Positions 8,241 to 17,313 of a stretch of 38,213 nucleotides of DNA are shown here, piece after piece. The DNA is from Acidobacteria bacterium 13_1_20CM_58_21 (GTDB lineage Bacteria; Acidobacteriota; Terriglobia; Acidiferrales; UBA7541). Below the pieces are notes generated by a model that saw only the letters and a program-made list of their open reading frames with translations, was not told the DNA's origin and ran no database searches. A program made the position numbers and the translations under genes. The stretch spans positions 1 to 38,213 of the forward strand of contig MNIJ01000107.1 of NCBI GenBank assembly GCA_001919715.1, written 5' to 3'. Each line of letters begins with the position of its first letter. Position 1 is the first letter of the stretch.

Positions 8241-9143
8241 ATGGTCATTCTCATCGCAGGTTCCACAGGCTTCGTCGGCGGCAATGTGGCTCTCAAACTC
8301 AAGGAGAGCGATCACAAGGTTCTCGCCCTGGCGCGCGGCGGCCGCCGCAATCCCAAGGCTCAGCGCCTCCTTGAGGCTGGAGTAGAAGTTCTCGATGGGG
8401 ACTTGACTCGCTCCGACTCTCTGTTCGCGTCTTGCTCCGGCGTCGAAGCGGTTGTTACCACCGCCACTTCTATGCCGAGCGGTCCCGATGACGGCCTTCG
8501 CCGCGTGGATCACGAGGGCACCCTCGGCCTGATTGACGCCGCGGCGCGCCAGGGTGTTCGCCGGTTTGTCTACACCTCCTACTCTGTAAATATCCAGGAA
8601 GACTGCGCCCTAACCGCTGCAAAACGGGATTGCGAAGCCCGCTTGCTCTCCGGCCCCATGGAAGCCGTCATTTTGCGGCCTTCATATTTCATGGAAGCTT
8701 GGCTTAGTCCTGTCCTGGGCTTCGATCCTGTCGGTGGCGCCGCTCGCATCTGCGGTTCTGGGGAAGCTAAAGTAAGCTACATTTCTGCCTGCGATGTCGC
8801 CGACTTTGCAGTAGCCGCGACTACGAAGGTGTATTCGCAAGAAAATGTAATTCTTGAACTGGGCGGCCCGGAACCTCTGTCCCAGCTCGACGCTGTGTCC
8901 CTGTTCGAGCAAGCCCTCGGCAAGGAGATCAAGGTGGACCATGTTCCGGTCGAAGCACTTCGCGCGCAGCATCAGTCCTCGGATCCTCTGCAAAGAACTT
9001 TTGCCGCGCTCATGCTCGGTTATGCGAACGGAGACCTGGTGAAGGATGCCGCCAGCGCTGCCGAGGCCCACGGCATCCGCTTAGGGTCGGTTGCTGATTA
9101 TGCTGCTGGTTTTCGCGCGCGTTCCGCCGCAGCCGGTCCTTGA
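8241..9143 (+). CDS. NmrA-like / atypical SDR NAD(P)-binding protein
   Basis: Atypical short-chain dehydrogenase of the NmrA or epimerase-like group. It opens with the nucleotide-binding motif GSTGFVGGNVA (residues 7-17) and a second strand ending VLALARGG. It then has the acidic VEVLDGDLTRSDSL turn, VEAVVTTATSM, and RFVYTSYSVN in place of the classical YxxxK catalytic pair. The C-terminal half carries the typical ICGSGEAKVSYISACDVADF sequence. A GGAGG ribosome site lies 5 bases before the ATG. The substrate is unknown; such proteins may act as redox sensors or as reductases. The stop codon is followed directly, in the same frame, by the relic of an alpha/beta hydrolase gene. Confidence 0.88.
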   Translation: MVILIAGSTGFVGGNVALKLKESDHKVLALARGGRRNPKAQRLLEAGVEVLDGDLTRSDSLFASCSGVEAVVTTATSMPSGPDDGLRRVDHEGTLGLIDAAARQGVRRFVYTSYSVNIQEDCALTAAKRDCEARLLSGPMEAVILRPSYFMEAWLSPVLGFDPVGGAARICGSGEAKVSYISACDVADFAVAATTKVYSQENVILELGGPEPLSQLDAVSLFEQALGKEIKVDHVPVEALRAQHQSSDPLQRTFAALMLGYANGDLVKDAASAAEAHGIRLGSVADYAAGFRARSAAAGP

Positions 9144-9918
9144 GATTCCATCTACTGCCCGACCAACCTAGGGCAGAACGGCTTCCAGCACCCCATTCTC
9201 ACCTGGGGCAATGGCACCGATTCCCTCTCCGGCAATTACACGTTTTTCCTGAAACACATGGCCTCCTGGGGATTCGTAATCATCGCCGCACAGGACAAGA
9301 ACTCCGGTGTGGGGCAAACCATCCTGGACGGCGCGAATTTCCTGACCGCCGCCAACGGCAACTCCCCCAGCATCTTCTTTCACAAGCTGAACGTTAGCCA
9401 GGTGGGCTCGTTCGGACATTCGCAAGGCGCCACCGGGGCGGTCAACGCGCTAATCAAATCCGCAGGGATGATCAAAACCGTCTTGGCTATCGAGCTGCCC
9501 GGCCAACAATTCTGCGCTAACCCGCTGAATTGTACCGATACCTCGCACCTCACGCAGGGCTCTATCTTTTTGGTGGACGGCTCGCTCCGACATTCCGATT
9601 TCGCCGCCTATGCAGCCGGCATCAGCCACCCGACTGCAATCTATCGCCGCGTACTACAGCGCCGTGCCCGTGGGCGTCATCAAAGTGAAAGGTACGCTGA
9701 TCGGCCCAACGCATTGTGACGTCCAGGGCGCGCCCACTTGCACGCCGACCACGGTGCCTTGTTTCCTCGGCGTGTATGGTTATTTGGGTTACCCGAAGGC
9801 GTGGATGATGTTTCAACTGCAGAATGAAAACTTGGCGGGCGGCGCATTCGTGAACGGCACCGGAGAGATTTTTGTGGAGACCACGAATTGGCAACTGGTT
9901 GCCAGCAATGTTCCTTAG
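9144..9918 (+). pseudogene. Alpha/beta hydrolase (cutinase/dienelactone hydrolase-like), N-terminally truncated and frameshifted
   Basis: A hydrolase reading frame begins immediately after the TGA of the NmrA-like gene, in the same frame, with no start codon or signal peptide (TNLGQNGFQHPILTWGNGTD). It continues through HMASWGFVIIAAQDKNSGVG and the nucleophile elbow GHSQGATGAVNA. Near 9585 the frame changes between VDGS and SDIPISPP by one extra base or two lost bases. The second part continues to VETTNWQLVASNVP and a stop at 9916-9918. The track splits this into ORFs 9258-9719 and 9610-9918. The missing N-terminus together with a frameshift argues for true decay rather than a single sequencing error. 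Confidence 0.75.
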
Positions 9919-10004
9919 CCACACCTTCTCGAATTCACTTCGCCCAAGCCAAGCCTCTGGGCCTTATTATCAAGTTAACTAACAGTCGCTCGTGGAGCCG
10001 CGGT

Positions 10005-10778
10005 TCAGCTTTCCGCAGCCGGAGCTTTGGCGGAGCCGAGTTTCCAGAAGATTTGGCGGAGGATGCCGAGGGTGAGTTCGGCATCGGTGGCGGAGAGGTG
10101 GAGGCGGCGAACGAGGCGGCGGATCTTTTCCTCGGTGGGGGCGGCGGAGCAACGTTTCTGGGAACTGCTGGAATTCGCTTTCACATAGCCGCTGGAGCGG
10201 AGGGCGTCGAGTAAAAGCGCGGTGAGGCGCTCGAGATCGGCGGCGGCGGCGAGGATCGGTTTGGTCGGATGCGGAGCCGCTTGGGGATTGCGTGCGAGTT
10301 CGTAGAGGCACACGGCTACAGCCTGGCCGAGGTTCATGGAGCGATGTTCCTCGCGCGTGGGGATGCGCAGGAGCCAATGGCAGTGGCTGAGGTCTTCATT
10401 CGAAAGACCCCGCTTCTCTGAACCGAACAGAAGGGCGACCGGGCTGGTCGCCAGGCGTTTGCGGATGGAGGGCGCGGCTTGCTCCAGGCGCCGCACGGGG
10501 TGCTGCAATTGACGGAGGCCGACGGAGGTGGTCCCCACGACGAGCGTGCAGTCTGCGACAGCCTCGGCGACAGTCTTGAACTCTTCGGCACGGGCGAGCA
10601 GCGGAGCGGCGCCGACTGCCGAGCGCGCCTCGCGAAAAGCCAGCTCATAGGGGTTCAGCACGCGGAGATGGAGGTATCCGAAGTTGCTCATGGCACGGGC
10701 TGCGGCGCCGATGTTGAGAGGATTGCGCGGACTGACGAGTACGACGCGCAAGCGGTCGAGTGCGGAGTGCGGAGACAA
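10005..10778 (-). CDS. trmJ: TrmH-family RNA 2'-O-methyltransferase (TrmJ-like)
   Basis: SPOUT-fold methyltransferase that probably adds a 2'-O-methyl group to tRNA (position 32 in TrmJ). Family motifs are RVVLVSPRNPLNIGAAARAM near the start, then LLFGSEKRGLSNEDL and IPTREEHRSMNLGQAVAVCL, which form the knotted SAM-binding site. The C-terminal helical extension of about 90 residues fits TrmJ. The start is uncertain: the track start (10961) adds an implausible N-terminus that overlaps the PEPCK upstream region. The chosen TTG at 10778 gives 257 residues but has no good ribosome site. It is transcribed divergently from PEPCK. Confidence 0.85.
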   Translation of the reverse strand: MSPHSALDRLRVVLVSPRNPLNIGAAARAMSNFGYLHLRVLNPYELAFREARSAVGAAPLLARAEEFKTVAEAVADCTLVVGTTSVGLRQLQHPVRRLEQAAPSIRKRLATSPVALLFGSEKRGLSNEDLSHCHWLLRIPTREEHRSMNLGQAVAVCLYELARNPQAAPHPTKPILAAAADLERLTALLLDALRSSGYVKANSSSSQKRCSAAPTEEKIRRLVRRLHLSATDAELTLGILRQIFWKLGSAKAPAAES

Positions 10779-11116
10779 GGGAGATGAGTTTACCGCAGGA
10801 GAGAAGTCAATGAAGGAGAGAGATAAGGAAGAGCCAAGCAAGAGCAAGAGCCCGCCTGAAGGCCACGCCACCAGGGAGGCGGCTTGCGTGGGCGGCGAGG
10901 GGTAACATAGACTGTGGGCAGGTAGAGATAAAAAGCGTGCCAGCCTGGACGAAAGCGCCACCTTTGTATGGGGCTGCTGGCACGGCCGAGTCCATTCGCT
11001 CCAGGACCCACCCGGTCGGAGTCCTCCGTTCCGAGTGTTGTCGGCGGGGCCAGCGACCGGGGCGGTGCGGTTTGGTCAATGTGCCGGCAGAATGCTCGAC
11101 CGGCAGGGAGATCCGT

Positions 11117-12871
11117 TTGGCAACTCCACTGGAAACCTGGGTTGATGAAGCGGCGAAGCTGACGAAGCCTGAGCGCGTGGTGTACTGCGACGGTTCAGAA
11201 GCGGAGTACCAGCGGATGATCGCGGAGATGCTGAGCGGGGGGGACACCCACAGGCTGAACGAGAAGACCTACCCCAATTGCTACCTGCACAGAAGCAGTC
11301 CAAATGACGTCGCGCGGACTGAACATCTCACCTACATCTGTTCGGCTGAAAGAGAGGACGCCGGACCGACCAACAACTGGATGGACCCGGATGCGGCGAA
11401 ACATAAGGTGGGTGCGCTGCTGGACGGAGCGATGCGCGGCCGGACCATGTATGTCGTTCCGTATGTGATGGGGCCGATGAGCTCGCCGATCAGCAAAGTG
11501 GGCGTGGAAGTGACGGACAGTCCGTACGTGGTGGCGAGCATGCGGATTATGTCGCGGATGGGCAAGGTGGCGAGGGAACGACTGGGGGCATCAAGCGAGT
11601 TTGTTCCCGGGTTGCACTCGCTGGGCGACTTGGACCCTTTGCGGCGGTACATCGTGCACTTCCCGCAGGAGAAGTTGATCTGGAGCGTGGGGTCGGGCTA
11701 CGGAGGAAACGCGCTGCTGGGGAAAAAATGTTTTGCGCTGCGGATTGCGAGCGTGATGGCGCGCGAGCAGGGTTGGATGGCCGAGCACATGCTGATCCTG
11801 GGGCTGGAGTCGCCTGGTGGCAAGGTGACGTATACGGCGGCGGCGTTTCCAAGCGCGTGCGGTAAAACGAACCTGGCAATGATGGTCTCCGCGCTGGAAA
11901 CCCAGGGCTACCGCGTTTGGACGGTGGGCGACGACATTTCCTGGATGAAGATCGGGGATGACGGCTATTTACACGCCATCAATCCGGAAGCGGGATTTTT
12001 TGGTGTGGCCCCGGGCACGGGAATGAAAACAAATCAGAACGTAATGGCGGCGCTACACCAGAACACGCTGTTTACGAACGTGGCGATGACTTCGGAGCGG
12101 GAACCATGGTGGGAAGGAATTGGCAGCGAGGCGCCAGCGGGTTTGACCAACTGGAAGGGCGAGGCGTGGGACCCGTCCAGAGGAGCGGCGGCGCATCCCA
12201 ACGCAAGATACACTGTGCCGGCGCGGCAGTCACCAAGCATTTCGCCGAAGTGGGAAGCGCCTGAAGGCGTCCCGATTTCGGCGTTCATTTTTGGCGGGAG
12301 AAGAGCACGTGTGGCGCCCCTTGTGTACGAATCGTTTGACTGGCAGCACGGGGTCTTTGTGGCCGCGACGATGGCAAGCGAGACTACTGCGGCGGCGACA
12401 GGCAACGTGGGAATCACGCGGCGGGACCCGATGGCCATGCTGCCGTTCTGCGGCTATAACATGGCGGATTATTTTGGGCACTGGCTGGAGATGGGGGAGA
12501 AAATACCGAAACCGCCGAAGATTTTTCACGTGAACTGGTTCCGGAAGGGCGCGGATGGAAAATTCCTGTGGCCCGGTTACGGCGAAAACGTGCGCGTGCT
12601 GAAGTGGATACTGGAGCGCGTGGAGGGGCGCGGCGCGGCGCAGGAGACGCCGATCGGCTATGTGCCTGCCAAGAGCGGGCTGACGCTGGATGGATTGAAA
12701 ATTTCTGATGAAGAGGTGAACGAATTGCTGCGCGTGGACACCGAAGATTGGGAGATGGAGCTGGAAGATTCTAAACAGTTTTTCGGCAAATTCGGCGAGC
12801 GCCTGCCGCGACAAATTCGCGAAGAGCATAAAAACCTGGCGAGGCGGTTCCAGCGCGTGGTCACGGCATAA
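11117..12871 (+). CDS. pckG: Phosphoenolpyruvate carboxykinase (GTP)
   Basis: Cytoplasmic enzyme converting oxaloacetate and GTP to phosphoenolpyruvate, CO2 and GDP at the entry of gluconeogenesis. The P-loop with the hallmark cysteine of the GTP class is present (AAFPSACGKTNLAMM, near residue 244). It is followed by the kinase-2 metal site (VGDDISWMKIGDDG) and NPEAGFFGVAPGTG. Upstream is YVVPYVMGPMSSPISKVGVE, and RRDPMAMLPFCGYNMADYF lies in the C-terminal half. The track start (GTG 10937) adds an arginine-rich leader. The TTG at 11117 follows AGGGAG at normal spacing and gives 584 residues, near the usual 600. An in-frame GTG slightly upstream is an alternative. No neighbouring gene is obviously co-transcribed. 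Confidence 0.95.
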   Translation: MATPLETWVDEAAKLTKPERVVYCDGSEAEYQRMIAEMLSGGDTHRLNEKTYPNCYLHRSSPNDVARTEHLTYICSAEREDAGPTNNWMDPDAAKHKVGALLDGAMRGRTMYVVPYVMGPMSSPISKVGVEVTDSPYVVASMRIMSRMGKVARERLGASSEFVPGLHSLGDLDPLRRYIVHFPQEKLIWSVGSGYGGNALLGKKCFALRIASVMAREQGWMAEHMLILGLESPGGKVTYTAAAFPSACGKTNLAMMVSALETQGYRVWTVGDDISWMKIGDDGYLHAINPEAGFFGVAPGTGMKTNQNVMAALHQNTLFTNVAMTSEREPWWEGIGSEAPAGLTNWKGEAWDPSRGAAAHPNARYTVPARQSPSISPKWEAPEGVPISAFIFGGRRARVAPLVYESFDWQHGVFVAATMASETTAAATGNVGITRRDPMAMLPFCGYNMADYFGHWLEMGEKIPKPPKIFHVNWFRKGADGKFLWPGYGENVRVLKWILERVEGRGAAQETPIGYVPAKSGLTLDGLKISDEEVNELLRVDTEDWEMELEDSKQFFGKFGERLPRQIREEHKNLARRFQRVVTA

Positions 12872-12887
12872 AAAATCGGGGCAAGCT

Positions 12888-13427
12888 TCAATGATGTCCG
12901 CCTGCGCGGCGCGGCGAGTTGATGGGCGGCATATCCTCGGTTTCAAGGGCAGCAGGTCCGCGCTCGAAATGAAAGTCTGGCCGGCTTTCCAGCAGTCGGA
13001 CGCAACGATTCCAACGGAGAATGCTGTCGTCGTTGCCGACCGGCCGAATCTTTTCCGCCTCGGCAAAGCAGCGCATGGCCTCTTCAACGAGCGGCAGGAG
13101 AATGTGCGGAGCGTAGCCGACCAGGAGTTGGGTCTTGGCATGGCGTTCATGCAATAAACCGGTGTAGTAGAGCTGCTCGTAGGGATCGCGAAGACCCTGA
13201 AAGATGGACTGCACCTCGGTATATCGATCGCTGGCGGCACCGATAAACTGGTCAGTGATGGCGAGACCGAGCATGCGGCGAGCGAGCTGATGCCCGGGAT
13301 CAACGGCCAGGATATCCCGGCAGATGGATTCGGCCTCTTCGGGCTCGTTGAGATAACGGTAGAGCTCGACTTTGGCAATCGCTTCGGGGATGCCGGCCTT
13401 GGAGATGGACTTGAGTTGGTGTGCCAT
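12888..13427 (-). CDS. Hypothetical TPR-like helical protein
   Basis: No named family was recognised. The sequence is largely helical, with a TPR-like unit near residues 10-50 (AIAKVELYRYLNEPEEAESI, then CRDILAVDPGHQLARRM) and a second helical stretch with LVEEAMRCFAEAEKIRP. This suggests a scaffold or protein-interaction role. There is no signal peptide or membrane segment. The start was moved from the track (13493) to the ATG at 13427 because GGGAGGT lies 5 bases before it; the product is then 179 residues. It follows sdhB on the same strand with 97 bases between them, and converges with PEPCK. Confidence 0.7.
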   Translation of the reverse strand: MAHQLKSISKAGIPEAIAKVELYRYLNEPEEAESICRDILAVDPGHQLARRMLGLAITDQFIGAASDRYTEVQSIFQGLRDPYEQLYYTGLLHERHAKTQLLVGYAPHILLPLVEEAMRCFAEAEKIRPVGNDDSILRWNRCVRLLESRPDFHFERGPAALETEDMPPINSPRRAGGHH

Positions 13428-13524
13428 GGTACCTCCCGTTTCGTGACCAGTTGCCCAAACCTTACAATCAAAGAATTTTGCCGGCAAGCTCACCGTGCTT
13501 AGGTAGCACAGCGTACAGGCCGTG

Positions 13525-14256
13525 CTACTGGCCGCGAACCTTCCGGAACAGCATGGTCAACGGATCGTAAAACTCGTCCACCACGCGCTCTTTGAGCGGG
13601 ATGATGGCATTGTCGGTAATTCGAATCTCCTCGGGGCAGACCTCGGTGCAACACTTGGTGATGTTGCAAAGACCCAAGCCGAGCTGATCCTTGAGAAGGG
13701 CTGCGCGATGGCGGCCGTCGAGAGGATGCATTTCGAGGCCGGCGATTCGAACGAAGAAGCGCGGGCCGGCGAATTGCTCTTGCTTGTCGTGTTCGCGGAG
13801 GACGTGACAGACGTCCTGGCAGAGAAAGCATTCGATGCACTTTCGAAACTCTTGGACGCGGTCTACATCGAGCTGGGAGATTTTCCATTCCACTCCCTTG
13901 CGGGGTTCGAAAGGAGGGATCTTACGGTTGACACGATAGTTCCAGGAAACGTCGGTGACAAGATCTTTGATTCGGGGAAAGGATTTCATGGGCAGGACGG
14001 TGATGGGCTGGTCTTGCGGGAGATCGTCCATGCGAGTTTTGCAGGTCAGGCGGGGGCGTCCGTTCACTTCCGCTGAACAGGAGCCGCACTTCCCTGCTTT
14101 GCAGTTCCAACGGACGGCGAGGTCCGGAGCGAGGTGACCCTGAATGTGGTGGAGCGCGTCGAGGACCACCATGCCCGGGGCGACCGGGACGCGATAGTCA
14201 ATCGTTTGCCCGCCATTCGAATCGCCGCGAAAAACGCGCAGGGTGGCTTCCTTCAT
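13525..14256 (-). CDS. sdhB: Succinate dehydrogenase iron-sulfur subunit SdhB
   Basis: Iron-sulfur subunit that carries electrons from the SdhA flavin to the membrane quinone site. The [2Fe-2S] ligands lie in CKAGKCGSCSAEVNG with a further Cys in PRLTC (near residues 55-80). The other two clusters are held by CIECFLCQDVC and KCCTEVCPEEI. The product is 243 residues when started at the ATG at 14256; the track start at 14331 reads through the preceding gene in another frame. This ATG overlaps the stop of the preceding frameshifted gene as ATGA, so translation is coupled. The Cys pattern resembles the Sdh1-type enzyme of actinobacteria. Confidence 0.95.
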   Translation of the reverse strand: MKEATLRVFRGDSNGGQTIDYRVPVAPGMVVLDALHHIQGHLAPDLAVRWNCKAGKCGSCSAEVNGRPRLTCKTRMDDLPQDQPITVLPMKSFPRIKDLVTDVSWNYRVNRKIPPFEPRKGVEWKISQLDVDRVQEFRKCIECFLCQDVCHVLREHDKQEQFAGPRFFVRIAGLEMHPLDGRHRAALLKDQLGLGLCNITKCCTEVCPEEIRITDNAIIPLKERVVDEFYDPLTMLFRKVRGQ

Positions 14257-14617
14257 GACGGTTCCCCTTTCTTCGAGCGCTGCATGGCTTCTTCCCAACC
14301 AAGAGGTAGCACCGAGCACAAGACGTTCCACTTGGTGAACTTCGTCGGACCCAGGTGGGGCATCATAGCTTTCCTAGCTTGCCCGTGCGGAATTCCCGCG
14401 ACGAAATCCATCAGAGTTTTTTCGCCGTCCCAGGCAGAGAGAGTCCAAATTGCGGCTCAGCAGCTTGGCGCGCAGGGAGTATCCGGTGATTCCGGGAGTG
14501 CTGCGCGACTGCTTTTGGATCTGCGACGCAAAGCGAAGGAAACCGGGGATGGCCGGGTACTTGTTCAACGGCCGGTAGTAGAGCAGAGCGAAATACTCGC
14601 GGCTCCTTGCAGTTCAT
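14253..14617 (-). pseudogene. Extra gene between sdhA and sdhB: ABM/DUF3291-like protein, frameshifted
   Basis: A coding sequence sits exactly between sdhA and sdhB, with an ATGA overlap at each end (its ATG overlaps the sdhA stop and its TGA overlaps the sdhB start). The frames read FALLYYRPLNKYPAIPGFL and SRSTPGITGYSLRAKLLSRN, then in another frame AWDGEKTLMDFVAGIPHG and PHLGPTKFTKWNVL. Adding one T in the run at 14447-14449 (minus strand) restores RNFWTLSAWDG, the pattern of ferredoxin-like ABM-type proteins. A second shift is needed near 14598 to join the ATG to the body. Both could be sequencing errors or real decay. The family assignment is tentative; a role linked to succinate dehydrogenase is inferred only from position. 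Confidence 0.65.
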
Positions 14618-16335
14618 GACCTGTCCTCGGCAAGAATCTGCTGGAGATCCTCGGGCATGGCCTCCAGGGGGGATTCGTGGCGTTTCATAGCGCCGGATTC
14701 CCGGACAATGATGTTGTGTTTCTTCTCCCAGACCGGATCCACATTCGGATAGTCGATGCGGCTGTGCGCGCCGCGGCTTTCCGTGCGGGCCAATGCGCTG
14801 AGTGTCACGGCTTCGGAGACGATGAGCATGGCTTTCAGGTCGTACGAGAGATGCCAGCCGGGGTTGAAGAGACGTGAACCTTCGACACTGGCTTTGGCAG
14901 TGCGGACTTTTAGTTTTCCTAGCTCGACGAGCGCTTTTTCCAAATCTTCTTTTGTACGATAAATCCCGACGAGATTCTGCATGACTTCCTGTAAGTCACG
15001 CTGCACGGCGTAAGGACTTTCCGTGCCGGAGTTGGAAAAGGGAGCAAGCAATTCTTTTTCGGCTTGATCGATTTGCGAGTTGTCGAAGGAAGAAGCAGAA
15101 GCGCGCTTGGCGTACTCGGCGGCGGCAAGTCCGGCGCGACGGCCGAAGACCAGCAGATCGGATAGCGAATTTCCGCCCAGGCGATTCGAACCGTGAAGAC
15201 CTGCGGCGGCTTCGCCTGCCGCAAACAGACCGGAAATCGTGGACTGCGCCGTTTCGGCCTCCACGCGGATGCCCCCCATCATGTAGTGACAGGTGGGGCC
15301 AACCTCCATCGGCCCGTTGGTAATATCCACGTCGGCCAGTTCCTTGAACTGGTGATACATGCTGGGAAGTTTCTTCTTCACGTATTCGGCGGCCTTGTGA
15401 GAAATGTCAAGATACGCGCCGCCATGCTCGGTGCCGCGACCTTCCTTCACTTCGGTGTAGATGGAGCGGGCAACGACGTCACGCGTGGAAAGCTCCATGC
15501 GCTTGGGGTCGTACTTCTCCATGAAACGCTCGCCCGCTTTGTTGCGCAGGATGCCGCCTTCGCCGCGGACTGCTTCGGTGACAAGAATGCCCTGGACGCC
15601 GGGCGGCCAAACCATTCCGGTAGGATGGAACTGGACGAATTCCATGTCCATGAGCTCGGCGCCGGCTTCATACGCGAGCGCCATGCCGTCGCCCGTGTAT
15701 TCCCAGGAATTCGAAGTGATGCGCCAGGCTTTACCGATGCCGCCCGTGGCGATGACGATGGCCCTGGCTTTGAAGACGATGAAGCGGCCGGTCTCGCGCC
15801 AATAGGCAAAGGCACCCGTCACGCGACCACCATCGGTGAGAAGGCGGGTAACGGTGCACTCCATGTAGGCATCGATGCCCTGTTGAACGCCGCGATCCTG
15901 GAGCGTGCGAATCATTTCGAGGCCGGTGCGGTCGCCGACGTGACAGAGGCGTTTGAAGGTATGGCCGCCGAAAGCGCGCTGTAGAATGTCGCCTTTCTCG
16001 GTGCGGTCGAAGAGTGCGCCCCACTGCTCGAGTTCGCGGACACGCTCGGGAGATTCCTGTGCGTGAAGCTGAGCCATGCGCCAGTTGTTGAGCAATTTTC
16101 CGCCACGCATAGTGTCGCGAAAATGAGTTTTCCAATTGTCGGCGGAGTCCACGTGGGCCATGGCCGCGGCGATGCCGCCTTCGGCCATAACGGTGTGGGC
16201 TTTGCCAAGAAGCGACTTGCAGACCACACCGACAGAGGCGCCCTGGGCGAGCGCTTCGAGCGAGGCCCGCAATCCTGCACCGCCCGCGCCGATGACGAGA
16301 ACGTCGTGCTCGCGGGTCTCATAGTTCGTGGTCAC
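14614..16335 (-). CDS. sdhA: Succinate dehydrogenase / fumarate reductase flavoprotein subunit SdhA
   Basis: Catalytic subunit that oxidises succinate to fumarate with covalently bound FAD. It opens with the FAD-binding motif VLVIGAGGAGLRASLEA. Next comes KAHTVMAEGGIAAA, with the histidine expected to bind FAD. The substrate-site motif TEAVRGEGGILRN and HPTGMVWPPGVQGI follow, and GLHGSNRLGGNSLSDLLVFG lies near the C-terminal third. The track start at 16506 is too long. The GTG at 16335 overlaps the sdhC stop as GTGA and gives 573 residues, the usual length. The gene ends in an ATGA overlap with the extra gene. The operon order is sdhC-sdhA-x-sdhB. Confidence 0.96.
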   Translation of the reverse strand: MTTNYETREHDVLVIGAGGAGLRASLEALAQGASVGVVCKSLLGKAHTVMAEGGIAAAMAHVDSADNWKTHFRDTMRGGKLLNNWRMAQLHAQESPERVRELEQWGALFDRTEKGDILQRAFGGHTFKRLCHVGDRTGLEMIRTLQDRGVQQGIDAYMECTVTRLLTDGGRVTGAFAYWRETGRFIVFKARAIVIATGGIGKAWRITSNSWEYTGDGMALAYEAGAELMDMEFVQFHPTGMVWPPGVQGILVTEAVRGEGGILRNKAGERFMEKYDPKRMELSTRDVVARSIYTEVKEGRGTEHGGAYLDISHKAAEYVKKKLPSMYHQFKELADVDITNGPMEVGPTCHYMMGGIRVEAETAQSTISGLFAAGEAAAGLHGSNRLGGNSLSDLLVFGRRAGLAAAEYAKRASASSFDNSQIDQAEKELLAPFSNSGTESPYAVQRDLQEVMQNLVGIYRTKEDLEKALVELGKLKVRTAKASVEGSRLFNPGWHLSYDLKAMLIVSEAVTLSALARTESRGAHSRIDYPNVDPVWEKKHNIIVRESGAMKRHESPLEAMPEDLQQILAEDRS

Positions 16336-17090
16336 AGGAGCCTCAGGTCCCGGAAGGTTCCACAGGCCACCATGCGCACGTAGAAGTCGGCGAACCCGAC
16401 CGAAACCAGACTGCACCAGGCGAAGAGCATGTGGCGCTCGTTCAGAAACGTGGAGACGCGCCAGGCAGCGAAGCGGGGACGGCCGAAGGTCGTGCAAGAG
16501 AAGCAATCAAGCTTGCCGCCGGCAAGGTGACGGAGCGAGTGGCAGGAAAACGTGTAGAGCGAAAGGAGAGAGACATTGAGAGTGAGGACGAGTGTGCCGA
16601 CGCCAACGCCGAAGCGGCCCTCGAAGAAAAAAGAACGGAAGGCGTCGCGCCAGAGAAACGCTATGAAGAGAACGGCAAGGTAGAAGAAGTAGCGATGCAC
16701 GTTTTGCAGGATGAAGGGAAAAACTGTTTCGCCGCGATAATTGCGGCGAGCAGATTCACCGACGGCGCAGGCGGGGGGGTCGAAGAAAAACGCGCGGTAA
16801 TAGGCTTTGCGGTAATAGTAGCAGGTGGCCCGAAAGCCCAAAGGGCCAACGAGAATCAGCAAGGCGGGGGAGAAAGGCCACCAGTGATGCTGGGGATCGA
16901 TGAGCGGCGAATAAAAGGGCGAGAGATACGGACCCCAGAAATAGTGGGCATTTTCGAAGGCGCGGAGCGTGGCGTACACTCCAAAACCGCCGAGCACAAT
17001 GACAACCGGGAGGATTTCCATCCACCAGGCGTCACGCCGCAGTGTGCTACCAAGCCGGGATTCCGGCAGAGGAGTTGGAACACCAGCCAT
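16332..17090 (-). CDS. sdhC: Succinate dehydrogenase cytochrome b / membrane anchor subunit
   Basis: Membrane anchor that passes electrons from SdhB to quinone. The 252-residue product has about five hydrophobic segments (ILPVVIVLGGFGVYATL, FSPALLILVGPLGFRATCYY, FYLAVLFIAFLW, VGTLVLTLNVSLLSLYTFSC, MLFAWCSLVSVGFADFYV). Histidines placed near the segment ends (NVHRYFF, CHSLRHL, NERHMLF) are candidate haem ligands. A single long anchor in place of separate SdhC and SdhD fits the five-helix type. The start has GGAGG 6 bases upstream. It is the first gene of the sdh operon and overlaps sdhA by four bases. Confidence 0.88.
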   Translation of the reverse strand: MAGVPTPLPESRLGSTLRRDAWWMEILPVVIVLGGFGVYATLRAFENAHYFWGPYLSPFYSPLIDPQHHWWPFSPALLILVGPLGFRATCYYYRKAYYRAFFFDPPACAVGESARRNYRGETVFPFILQNVHRYFFYLAVLFIAFLWRDAFRSFFFEGRFGVGVGTLVLTLNVSLLSLYTFSCHSLRHLAGGKLDCFSCTTFGRPRFAAWRVSTFLNERHMLFAWCSLVSVGFADFYVRMVACGTFRDLRLL

Positions 17091-17264
17091 TCGATGACCT
17101 CCGGCGTGGGTGTAGGGTAGTCAAAAATGGGATTTTTTCAAACGAAATTTTGAGCGACCGGAAGAGCGGGGACGCCTTTAAGCGAAAACGCGGTCCGGAA
17201 CAGATAAGTCCGCGTCCATGAAACCTTAGCAATCCTGTTCATGGGGAGTCGGGATGCTACCCGA

Positions 17265-17293
17265 ATTATATTGACGGTGGCAATACGCTAGAA
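17265..17293 (-). promoter_or_regulatory. Candidate sigma-70 promoter of the sdh operon
   Basis: A perfect -10 hexamer TATAAT (minus strand, 17270-17265) lies 17 bases after a weak -35 (TTCTAG, 17293-17288). It stands about 175 bases upstream of the sdhC start and just beyond the end of the divergent-side hypothetical gene. The -35 matches the consensus poorly, so confidence is limited. Confidence 0.35.
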
Positions 17294-17313
17294 GGTTCAG
17301 GAAGACCTCTCGT

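Noticed and set aside
12230-13471. 413-residue minus-strand ORF across PEPCK and the TPR-like gene
   Set aside because: It overlaps two better-supported genes and has low-complexity Ser/Pro/Arg composition; a GC-frame artefact.
15193-15984. 263-residue plus-strand ORF opposite sdhA
   Set aside because: Antisense of a conserved gene; Gly- and Ala-rich with no family motif.
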